DNA from: Gammaproteobacteria bacterium
GTDB lineage: Bacteria > Pseudomonadota > Gammaproteobacteria > Chromatiales > Chromatiaceae
NCBI GenBank assembly: GCA_024277555.1
Contig: JAJRUY010000162.1
Location: 1-6,105 of the forward strand
Length of the DNA: 6,105 nucleotides
Direction: 5' to 3'
Below the pieces are notes generated by a model that worked only from the letters and a program-made list of their open reading frames with translations, was not told the DNA's origin and made no database searches. This document shows positions 1 through 4,882 of this stretch, piece by piece (within the stretch, counting starts at the first letter, position 1; every line of letters starts with the position of its first letter). The translations under genes were made by a program, and so were the position numbers.

Positions 1-135
1 CCCGAGATAGGCAGGCACAACACTTTGCTGTTGTTGCCTGTCAGTGGGAGGGCTTGCCCCTTCTGCTTGCAGCACAGCAACCGCAAGCAGGCTCAAGACA
101 GCCACTATACAAAGTGCCAGATTTTTCTTTTTCAT
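1..135 (-). CDS. N-terminal fragment of an unidentified exported protein
   Basis: Reading leftwards from an ATG at 135-133, the frame stays open to the window edge and gives 45 residues, so the gene is partial and its 3' part lies outside. Residues 1-4 are Met plus three lysines, followed by a hydrophobic stretch (about residues 5-22, rich in Leu, Val and Ala) and small residues around 24-28. This is a classic Sec signal peptide, with likely cleavage after Ala24 or Ala27. No convincing lipobox is visible. The mature start is Pro/Gln-rich (PPTDRQQQQ) and ends PAYLG at the edge. A strong Shine-Dalgarno sequence GGAGG (145-141) sits 5 nt before the ATG, which supports this start. A sigma-32-like promoter on the same strand (275-247) suggests heat induction. 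The function is not recognisable from 45 residues. An xYLG sequence often begins PDZ domains, but that is only a hint. Confidence 0.72.
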   Translation of the reverse strand, partial: MKKKNLALCIVAVLSLLAVAVLQAEGASPPTDRQQQQSVVPAYLG

Positions 136-190
136 CTCATCCTCCGCTATTTGAGAAAATCAAAACTGCACATCCTTGTACCGCACACAG

Positions 191-219
191 GCCATCGAAA
201 AACTGCGTTTTTCAACGGC
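191..219. repeat. Imperfect palindrome in the leader of the leftward gene
   Basis: GAAAAAC (197-203) and GTTTTTC (207-213) form a perfect 7-bp stem around a TGC loop. It is flanked by GCC (191-193) pairing with GGC (217-219) across a partly mismatched section. It lies inside the predicted transcript of the leftward gene, about 55 nt before its start codon. The right-hand 11 bp (TTTTCAACGGC, 209-219) recur exactly at 268-278, overlapping the minus-strand -35 element. It could be a leader RNA structure or part of a dispersed repeat. Confidence 0.45.
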
Positions 220-246
220 CTAAAGCTGGAATCCATATATGAAAAC

Positions 247-275
247 ACATGGGCATAGGTTACATACTTTTCAAC
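247..275 (-). promoter_or_regulatory. Sigma-32-like promoter for the leftward exported-protein gene
   Basis: On the minus strand there is GTTGAAA (275-269), a 14-nt spacer, then GCCCATGT (254-247). Against the heat-shock sigma consensus CTTGAAA and CCCCATnT, this matches 6 of 7 and 7 of 8 positions with the usual spacing. Transcription would start near 240, giving a leader of about 105 nt before the ATG at 135. The assignment is by eye from the consensus. A role in heat induction of the leftward gene is inferred. Confidence 0.6.
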
Positions 276-324
276 GGCTTTCGTTGGCAAATATCTTGCA
301 AGGGCGGCAATTGCTTCCGCTTCT

Positions 325-353
325 CTTGAATTTGTGCTGCTGGATACCCACAT
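325..353 (+). promoter_or_regulatory. Sigma-32-like promoter for hsp20 copy 1 and the genes behind it
   Basis: CTTGAAT (325-331), a 14-nt spacer and ACCCACAT (346-353) match the heat-shock consensus CTTGAAA / CCCCATnT at 6 of 7 and 6 of 8 positions. Transcription would start near 360, giving a leader of about 70 nt. It lies back-to-back with the leftward sigma-32-like promoter, with 49 bp between the two -35 elements. With no other clear promoter before 3672, it probably drives hsp20, degQ, cbpA and cbpM. Confidence 0.58.
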
Positions 354-429
354 TCGTCACAGGTAGATCTCAAAGCGTGGCTTATGCCTTTGGGAATGAT
401 TGTATGTATTCAGTATGGAGGGTGTTTCA

Positions 430-924
430 ATGTCAACTTTGCAACAAATCAGGAGTGGTATGAGTCATGCCTGGGATAGTCTTGTCGATGGCTGGCAGCA
501 TTTGTATCGGCGTGCGGCCAATGCCATCACCCGTTTTTCCCGTGGAAAGGGGGATGATGTGCAGAGCCGTGAGCTTGCTGCCCGCAGCAGCGGCTGGGGC
601 GTGCTGGCATCCGAGGTGTACGATGATGAAGACAAGGTGGTAGTCCGCCTTGAGGCACCAGGCATGGAAGGAGCGGATTTCGATATTGAGGTGGTGGAGA
701 ATTATCTGGTGATTCGTGGTCAAAAGAATATCGAACGCGAGCGCACAGATGGACGCTATCATATTCTGGAATGTGCCTATGGCAGTTTTGAACGTGCGCT
801 GCCTCTTCCCGAGGATGTAATTGCAGACAAGGCAAAGGCAAGCTATAAACGTGGTGTGCTGCGGGTGGAACTGCCCAAGTCGGCAGCGGCTCGCCGTCGC
901 AGGATTGATGTGGAAGTACACTGA
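430..924 (+). CDS. hsp20: Hsp20 / alpha-crystallin small heat-shock protein, copy 1
   Basis: A 164-residue small heat-shock protein: an ATP-independent cytoplasmic holdase that binds unfolding proteins and passes them to DnaK/ClpB. Residues 1-38 form an amphipathic N-terminal arm with three Trp and several Tyr/Phe. The alpha-crystallin domain spans about 57-150 and ends in the hallmark A-x-x-x-x-G-V-L signature (GVL at 142-144). A basic run of four Arg (155-158) leads into a C-terminal I-x-V motif (IDV, 159-161), which in this family docks into a neighbouring dimer. The ATG at 430 is chosen because GGAGGG (417-422) lies 7 nt upstream. The in-frame ATG at 415 overlaps that Shine-Dalgarno sequence, and a TTG at 400 has none. 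It is first behind a sigma-32-like promoter and 95 bp before degQ. It is clearly distinct in sequence from the two hsp20 genes downstream. Confidence 0.93.
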   Translation: MSTLQQIRSGMSHAWDSLVDGWQHLYRRAANAITRFSRGKGDDVQSRELAARSSGWGVLASEVYDDEDKVVVRLEAPGMEGADFDIEVVENYLVIRGQKNIERERTDGRYHILECAYGSFERALPLPEDVIADKAKASYKRGVLRVELPKSAAARRRRIDVEVH

Positions 925-934
925 AAGGCTTTGT

Positions 935-960
935 AAGGGCACTTCTGGAGGGGTGTCCTT
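935..960 (+). other. RNA hairpin between hsp20 and degQ
   Basis: AAGGGCAC (935-942) can pair with GTGTCCTT (953-960) over 8 bp including one G-U, closing a 10-nt loop. No U-run follows, so it is not a standard terminator. In a cotranscribed message it could stabilise the hsp20 3' end or reduce read-through into degQ, but that role is inferred. Confidence 0.4.
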
Positions 961-981
961 GCAGTTTGCAAACATCATCTA

Positions 982-1003
982 TGACCAGTGAATTTGCTGG
1001 TCA
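982..1003 (+). other. Perfect hairpin just before the degQ ribosome-binding site
   Basis: TGACCAG (982-988) and CTGGTCA (997-1003) form a perfect 7-bp stem with an 8-nt loop. It ends one base before the Shine-Dalgarno sequence AAGGAG (1005-1010) of degQ. A separate 10-bp palindrome, GTTTGCAAAC, lies just upstream at 964-973. The stem does not itself bury the Shine-Dalgarno sequence but could hinder ribosome loading. Confidence 0.4.
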
Positions 1004-1019
1004 GAAGGAGCCATATCCA

Positions 1020-2387
1020 ATGTTAATCAATAGAAGTCGCGAATGCAGAACCTTTGCCATGGCGCTGATGGTGATATTGTCCCTGTTGCCAGCAATGGTA
1101 TTCGCCTCACCGCCACCGCCAGGGCATAGTATTGCCCCCGTTCTGGAAAAGGTATTGCCCGCAGTGGTGAATATTTCGACCAGCAAAATAGTGGGGCTGA
1201 AGCAGCGGCAATTGCTGCTTGATCCGTTTTTCCATCGACCCTATGCGTACCGGGATCGCCCGGTACGCAAGAGATCCCAGAGCCTGGGATCAGGGGTAAT
1301 CGTAGACGCAGAAAAAGGCTGGATAGTTACCAATCACCATGTGGTGGATGGTGCAGATGAAATCACTGTGACCTTGCGTGATCAACGCAGTTTTACCGCA
1401 AAACTGCTGGGTGAGGATCCAGCCGTGGATATCGCTCTGTTGCAGATTGATGCAGATAATCTCACTGCTCTGCCTCTGGAGGATTCCGAGAACCTGCGTG
1501 TCGGTGATTTTGTGGTGGCAATCGGCAACCCCTTCGGCCTGGGGCAAACGGTTACCTATGGTATTGTCAGCGCCCTTGGGCGCACTGGCCTGGGGATTGA
1601 GGGTTACGAAGATTTTATTCAAACCGATGCATCCATCAATCCCGGCAATTCCGGTGGTGCTCTGGTGACCACCAGAGGCAAACTGGTTGGCATCAACACC
1701 GCCATCATGGGCGCGGGCGGCAATATCGGCATTGGCTTTGCCATACCTGCGACCATGGCAAGTGCCATCGTGAGCCAGCTTGCCCGTTATGGCAGGGTGC
1801 AGCGTGGCCAGCTTGGTGTGGTAATGCAGGACATGACCCCGGAGCTGGCGGCTGCCTTCGATATCGAGCATCGCCGGGGTGCGGTCGTAACCCAGGTGCT
1901 GCCGGGATCCGCTGCAGACAAGGCAGGCCTGGTTTCCGGAGACATTATTATCAGTATTGATGACAAGGAAGTAACCGATGGCGGAGCCCTGCGCAATGCT
2001 GTGGGCATGTTGCGTGCCGGGAGCATGATTTCACTCACCATCATTCGCGACGGGAAGCGCAAGAATATCCAGGCCACGATTGCGCTGCCCAGGGATGCCA
2101 GGGCAGAAGGCGGAAAATTGAGTGAGCGCCTCAAGGGTGCAATGCTGGGGAATCTCGATGAAGAACATCCGCTGTCTGAATCCGGCGGTGTTGAGGTTTT
2201 GCAGGTAAAAAGAAACAGCCCCGCATGGAAAGCCGGGCTGCGTCCCGGGGATGTCATTATCTCTGTAAACCGGCAGCCGGTGTCGTCATTGATGGATTTG
2301 TCTACATTGGCTGCCCAGGCAGGAAAGAAAGGTTTACTATTGAACATCGTGCGGGGCAATGGCGCTCTGTTTGTTGTGATTCGCTAG
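1020..2387 (+). CDS. degQ: DegQ/DegP (HtrA) periplasmic serine protease with two PDZ domains
   Basis: A 455-residue HtrA-family endopeptidase that degrades misfolded periplasmic proteins. Residues 1-29 are a Sec signal peptide (basic start, hydrophobic core, VFA before the cleavage site). The trypsin-like domain spans about 36-255, with catalytic His107 (in TNHHVV), Asp137 (in DPAVDIAL) and Ser211 (in GNSGGAL). PDZ1 is about 262-357, with a substrate-groove-like QLGV. PDZ2 is about 385-455. The loop before the His is short, which favours a DegQ-like over a DegP-like enzyme; total length also fits DegQ. The ATG at 1020 is chosen because AAGGAG (1005-1010) lies 9 nt upstream and the signal peptide then begins properly. 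In-frame starts at 966 (TTG) and 981 (ATG) lack a ribosome-binding site and would bury the signal. It is 95 bp after hsp20 and 13 bp before cbpA, so the neighbours place it in a heat-shock operon. MucD/DegP is the alternative name. Confidence 0.94.
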   Translation: MLINRSRECRTFAMALMVILSLLPAMVFASPPPPGHSIAPVLEKVLPAVVNISTSKIVGLKQRQLLLDPFFHRPYAYRDRPVRKRSQSLGSGVIVDAEKGWIVTNHHVVDGADEITVTLRDQRSFTAKLLGEDPAVDIALLQIDADNLTALPLEDSENLRVGDFVVAIGNPFGLGQTVTYGIVSALGRTGLGIEGYEDFIQTDASINPGNSGGALVTTRGKLVGINTAIMGAGGNIGIGFAIPATMASAIVSQLARYGRVQRGQLGVVMQDMTPELAAAFDIEHRRGAVVTQVLPGSAADKAGLVSGDIIISIDDKEVTDGGALRNAVGMLRAGSMISLTIIRDGKRKNIQATIALPRDARAEGGKLSERLKGAMLGNLDEEHPLSESGGVEVLQVKRNSPAWKAGLRPGDVIISVNRQPVSSLMDLSTLAAQAGKKGLLLNIVRGNGALFVVIR

Positions 2388-2400
2388 TCGGGAGCAGGAA

Positions 2401-3357
2401 GTGGAGTTTGAAGACTACTATAAAATAATGGGTGTAAAGCGCGATGCTACCCAGGATGAAATCAAGCGCGCCTACCGCAAACTGGCGCGCAAATACCACC
2501 CCGATGTGAGCAAGGAAGCAGACGCTGAAGAAAAGTTCAAACGCCTGGGAGAAGCCTATGAGGTTCTCAAGGATCCGGAAAAACGCGCTGCCTATGATCA
2601 GTTGGGCAAGAACTGGAAGGCAGGTCAGGATTTCAATCCTCCTCCGGGATGGGATGCAGGATTCGAATTCAGCGGTGGTGGTTTTACCGGCGCTGGTGGT
2701 GGCGATGCACAAGCTTACAGCGATTTTTTCGAATCCCTGTTTGGGCGCAGAGCTGGCGGTTTTGCCGGCGCCGGTTCCCGGGATTTTCATGCGCGCGGCC
2801 AGGATCACCATGCCAAGATTCTTATTGATCTTGAAGATGCTTACCACGGCGCCACCAGGAACATCACCCTGCAAGTGCCGGAGGTGGATTCCGCTGGCCA
2901 TGTGATCACCAGGAAGCGCACCCTCAAGGTGCGCATTCCCAAGGGAGTAAAACAAGGCCAACAGATTCGTCTGGCAGGGCAGGGTGCGCCTGGTATGGGG
3001 CAGGGCGGCAATGGCGACCTGTATCTGGAAATCGAGTTCAAGCCCCATCCGTTTTACCGGGTTGAGGGCAGGGATGTCTATCTGGAATTGCCTGTGGCTC
3101 CCTGGGAAGCGGCGTTGGGCGGAAAGGTAAAAGTACCTACACCTGCCGGTGTGCTGGATCTGAAAATTCCGTCCGGCTCCACCAGCGGCAGAAAAATGCG
3201 CTTGAAAGGCAAGGGCATCCCCGGCAAACAGCCTGGTGATTTCTATGTGCAACTCAAGATTGTTCTGCCGCCTTCGGATTCGAAAAAGGCCAGGGCCTTT
3301 TATGAAAAGATGAAACAGGAGCTGCCGTTCAACCCGCGGGCAGCCTTGGGAGTATAG
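2401..3357 (+). CDS. cbpA: CbpA-type DnaJ-class co-chaperone
   Basis: A 318-residue type II (class B) J-domain protein that delivers clients to DnaK and stimulates its ATPase; E. coli CbpA also binds curved DNA. The J domain covers about 4-70, with the essential HPD at 33-35. A Gly/Phe-rich linker with GFEFSGGGF and FESLFG covers about 82-128. Two beta-rich client-binding domains follow (about 134-213 and 216-290), the first opening with LEDAYHGATRNITL, and a C-terminal dimerisation segment (about 293-318) ends the protein. The DnaJ zinc finger (CxxCxGxG repeats) is absent, which separates it from DnaJ. The start is a GTG at 2401, with GGAG at 2391-2394 six nt upstream. The next in-frame ATG is residue 10 and would cut into the J domain. 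It lies 13 bp after degQ and 3 bp before cbpM, so translational coupling is likely. Confidence 0.94.
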   Translation: MEFEDYYKIMGVKRDATQDEIKRAYRKLARKYHPDVSKEADAEEKFKRLGEAYEVLKDPEKRAAYDQLGKNWKAGQDFNPPPGWDAGFEFSGGGFTGAGGGDAQAYSDFFESLFGRRAGGFAGAGSRDFHARGQDHHAKILIDLEDAYHGATRNITLQVPEVDSAGHVITRKRTLKVRIPKGVKQGQQIRLAGQGAPGMGQGGNGDLYLEIEFKPHPFYRVEGRDVYLELPVAPWEAALGGKVKVPTPAGVLDLKIPSGSTSGRKMRLKGKGIPGKQPGDFYVQLKIVLPPSDSKKARAFYEKMKQELPFNPRAALGV

Positions 3358-3360
3358 ACC

Positions 3361-3672
3361 ATGAATGATGAAATCCTGAATGGCCTGCTGCTGGATGAGG
3401 AGTGCATGTTGACCCTGGGTGAGCTGAGCCACGCCTGCGCCATGCATGCTGAATGGGTGATGGAGCTGGTGGAAGAAGGCATACTGGAGCCCAGTGGTGT
3501 TGAAGTGAGCCACTGGCGCTTTGCTGCTCCAGAGTTGCATCGTGCGCGCACCGTTATGCATCTGCAAAGAGATCTTGGCATTAACATCTCCGGTGCTGCT
3601 CTGGTTGTGGATCTTCTGGATGAAATCCGGGTTCTGCGGCAACAGCTGGATCGTTTGGGTGAAGGCTATTAA
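3361..3672 (+). CDS. cbpM: CbpM, MerR-like modulator of CbpA
   Basis: A 103-residue protein, close to the usual CbpM length of about 100. In E. coli, CbpM binds the J domain of CbpA and blocks both its co-chaperone and its DNA-binding activity. Residues 17-41 (TLGELSHAC onward) resemble a MerR-type helix-turn-helix. A WRF (52-54) sits where the MerR wing would be. Residues 78-98 form a heptad-like Leu/Val helix (DLLDEIRVLRQQL) suited to dimerisation. It has no C-terminal effector domain. The ATG at 3361 is preceded by GGGAG (3348-3352) at 8 nt, inside the end of cbpA. The 3-bp gap after the cbpA stop implies tight coupling, matching the conserved cbpA-cbpM pairing. It appears to be the last gene of the first transcription unit. 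Confidence 0.9.
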   Translation: MNDEILNGLLLDEECMLTLGELSHACAMHAEWVMELVEEGILEPSGVEVSHWRFAAPELHRARTVMHLQRDLGINISGAALVVDLLDEIRVLRQQLDRLGEGY

Positions 3673-3708
3673 CAGGATGTTAAGTAAGCCCTGATCAAAT
3701 CAATATCT

Positions 3709-3777
3709 GTCACTCCGGCGACAGCAGGAATCTATATAAATCAGTAAGTTATGGATTCCGGCTTCCGCCGGAATGAC
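3709..3777. repeat. Imperfect inverted-repeat element (REP/MITE-like)
   Basis: Two 26-bp arms, 3709-3734 and 3752-3777, are inverted copies matching at 21 of 26 positions around a 17-bp AT-rich centre. The right arm contains its own perfect 8-bp stem: ATTCCGGC (3755-3762), loop TTCC, GCCGGAAT (3767-3774). The GTCATTCCGGC...GCCGGAAT pattern is a familiar intergenic palindrome in many proteobacterial genomes (general knowledge, not searched here). Further out, CTGATCAAATC (3691-3701) and GATTGATCAG (3806-3815) are also inverted with one extra base, possibly marking a 125-bp unit. No clear target-site duplication is visible. Confidence 0.65.
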
Positions 3778-3786
3778 GATTTTTCG
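3755..3786 (+). terminator. Possible terminator after cbpM formed by the repeat
   Basis: The inner hairpin of the repeat's right arm (3755-3774, 8-bp GC-rich stem, 4-nt loop) is followed after a few bases by a run of five Ts beginning at 3780. That could end the hsp20-degQ-cbpA-cbpM transcript. The gap between stem and T-run is longer than ideal, so this is tentative. Confidence 0.35.
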
Positions 3787-3865
3787 AGGTGCCCTTTATA
3801 TGACGGATTGATCAGATGTTTCGTGGAAGTCCTCTGCCAAATCACGTATTTTTTTCCTGCGTATC

Positions 3866-3891
3866 CTTGAAATCCCGGCGGCAGTCCATAT
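3866..3891 (+). promoter_or_regulatory. Sigma-32-like promoter for hsp20 copies 2 and 3
   Basis: CTTGAAA (3866-3872) is an exact -35 match. After 11 nt comes GTCCATAT (3884-3891), matching CCCCATnT at 6 of 8 positions. The spacer is at the short end for sigma-32. Predicted transcription start is near 3898, leaving a leader of only about 35 nt before the ATG at 3933. It gives the downstream hsp20 pair a heat-responsive promoter separate from the upstream operon. Confidence 0.65.
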
Positions 3892-3916
3892 GTCAGAAAT
3901 CGTAGAGAACAGGAAA

Positions 3917-3932
3917 ATCAGGAGGTACTGAT
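3917..3932 (+). promoter_or_regulatory. Short hairpin around the ribosome-binding site of hsp20 copy 2
   Basis: ATCAG (3917-3921) and CTGAT (3928-3932) form a perfect 5-bp stem whose 6-nt loop, GAGGTA, carries most of the Shine-Dalgarno sequence AGGAGGT (3920-3926). The stem ends directly against the ATG. With a leader of only about 35 nt it resembles the simple RNA thermometers known for some bacterial small heat-shock genes. The temperature function is inferred, and the stem is weak. Confidence 0.4.
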
Positions 3933-4358
3933 ATGTTTGGAACCACAGGTTTGTTTGACGAATTGCAGCGCATCCAGCGGGAAATGGAAGCTGTGCTTGG
4001 TGCAACGCCATGGGCCAATGGCATACGCTCATCCGCCAGCTCCTTTCCTTCCGTGAATGTAGGTACAACTGCCGAAGCGGTAGACGTATATTTCTTTGCT
4101 CCAGGGGTGGATCCCACATCACTGGATATATCCATTCAGAACAATGTCCTGAATGTTGCCGGTGAGCGGCGCATCATTCGGGAAGAAGGAGCCAGTTATT
4201 ACCGCAAGGAGCGTTTTGATGGCGAATTCCGCCGCACTTTCAGCCTGCCGGAAGATATTGACCCGGAGCGGGTGGATGCCAGCTACAAGGATGGTGTACT
4301 GCATGTAAGGCTGCAGCGCAAGGAATCCAGCAAACCCAGGCAGATCAAGGTTAGCTGA
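3933..4358 (+). CDS. hsp20: Hsp20 / alpha-crystallin small heat-shock protein, copy 2
   Basis: A 141-residue small heat-shock protein acting as an ATP-independent holdase in the cytoplasm. The N-terminal arm (1-38) begins with FGTTGLFDELQRIQREME, a hydrophobic/amphipathic helix typical of the family's substrate-binding and oligomerisation arm. The alpha-crystallin domain is about 39-129, with GVL at 121-123. The C-terminal tail ends with an I-x-V docking motif (IKV, 138-140). The ATG at 3933 follows AGGAGGT (3920-3926) by 6 nt. It is the first gene of a two-gene unit behind a sigma-32-like promoter, 21 bp before hsp20 copy 3, and is separated from cbpM by 260 bp holding a repeat element. The divergence from copies 1 and 3 suggests distinct roles or mixed oligomers, as with IbpA/IbpB, rather than recent duplication. 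Confidence 0.93.
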   Translation: MFGTTGLFDELQRIQREMEAVLGATPWANGIRSSASSFPSVNVGTTAEAVDVYFFAPGVDPTSLDISIQNNVLNVAGERRIIREEGASYYRKERFDGEFRRTFSLPEDIDPERVDASYKDGVLHVRLQRKESSKPRQIKVS

Positions 4359-4379
4359 ACCGAACTGGAGGTAAATAAA

Positions 4380-4778
4380 ATGACTGAAAGAACAGAACTC
4401 GCGGAAAAACCCGCTACTGAGATCCAACCCGCAGCGAAGCAGGACGAGCCAGTGCTGCGCCCGGCGGTAGACATCTTTGAAGATGAAGGAGGCATTACGC
4501 TGCACGCGGATATGCCCGGTGTTTCCAGGGATCACCTGAATGTGAAAGTCGAGGGAGACATCCTGACCATCGAAGGCGATGCGGAAATTTCCATGCCGGA
4601 AGGAATGGAACCCTTGTATGCAGATGTCCGTGCGACCCATTACCGGCGCAGTTTTACGCTCAGTAGCGAAATGGATACGGAGAAAGTCGAGGCCAGCCTG
4701 AAGCATGGCGTGTTGACTTTGCGTATTCCCAAACGTGAAGAGCACAAACCGAAAAAGATCGAAGTGCAGGTAGGCTGA
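4380..4778 (+). CDS. hsp20: Hsp20 / alpha-crystallin small heat-shock protein, copy 3
   Basis: A 132-residue member of the same holdase family. Its N-terminal arm (1-26) is unlike the other two copies: hydrophilic, rich in Glu, Lys, Ala and Gln, and without aromatic residues. The alpha-crystallin domain is about 27-118 (opening RPAVDIFEDEGGITL) with GVL at 110-112. The tail carries an I-x-V motif (IEV, 127-129) preceded by a Lys-rich segment. The ATG at 4380 follows GGAGGT (4367-4372) by 7 nt. The gene is 21 bp downstream of copy 2, so the two are almost certainly cotranscribed, and a strong terminator follows 18 bp after its stop. Because the usual hydrophobic arm is missing, it may act mainly as a partner of copy 2 (inference). 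Confidence 0.93.
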   Translation: MTERTELAEKPATEIQPAAKQDEPVLRPAVDIFEDEGGITLHADMPGVSRDHLNVKVEGDILTIEGDAEISMPEGMEPLYADVRATHYRRSFTLSSEMDTEKVEASLKHGVLTLRIPKREEHKPKKIEVQVG

Positions 4779-4796
4779 CCTCCAGGCACAGCTCAC

Positions 4797-4830
4797 AAGG
4801 CGCAATATCCAGTGGTATTGCGCCTTTTTT
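4797..4830 (+). terminator. Strong Rho-independent terminator after the hsp20 pair
   Basis: A perfect 11-bp stem pairs AAGGCGCAATA (4797-4807) with TATTGCGCCTT (4816-4826) across an 8-nt loop. A run of six Ts spans 4825-4830. It ends the hsp20 copy 2-copy 3 transcript and separates the heat-shock genes from pyrC. The upstream side has an A-rich start only two bases long, so it is mainly a rightward terminator. Confidence 0.92.
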
Positions 4831-4882
4831 GTGTCCATATTCCCGGTAGAATAGGTGCATTGAGGCCACAGAATCTATTGCC

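Noticed and set aside
147..353. 68-codon open frame on the minus strand ending just before the exported-protein gene
   Set aside because: It overlaps the leftward sigma-32-like promoter and leader hairpin, has no good ribosome-binding site, and its C-terminal part is the translation of the palindrome; better explained as leader DNA.
400..429. Upstream starts for hsp20 copy 1 (TTG 400, ATG 415)
   Set aside because: The ATG at 415 overlaps the Shine-Dalgarno sequence that serves the ATG at 430, and the TTG has none.
433..978. 181-codon open frame on the minus strand
   Set aside because: Antisense to hsp20 copy 1, with no recognisable domain and no ribosome-binding site.
966..1019. N-terminal extension of degQ from TTG 966 or ATG 981
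   Set aside because: Neither start has a Shine-Dalgarno sequence, and both would put about 13-18 residues before the signal peptide; the ATG at 1020 has AAGGAG at good spacing.
1290..2359. Long minus-strand frames opposite degQ
   Set aside because: Shadows of a strongly coding plus-strand gene; no domains.
2302..3642. 446-codon open frame on the minus strand
   Set aside because: It lies wholly antisense to degQ, cbpA and cbpM, whose products are unmistakable; its composition is that of a complementary-frame shadow.
3669..3683. TTAACA/TGTTAA dyad at the cbpM stop as a terminator
   Set aside because: The stem is short and AT-rich and is not followed by a T-run.
430..4778. Transmissible quality-control island of the TLQC type
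   Set aside because: Those islands share hsp20 and protease genes, but here there is no ClpG, FtsH, YfdX, HdeD, thioredoxin or KefB-type gene, no integrase and no obvious base-composition shift; only a partial resemblance.
4119..4838. 239-codon open frame on the minus strand
   Set aside because: Runs through the terminator and both hsp20 genes in antisense; not credible.
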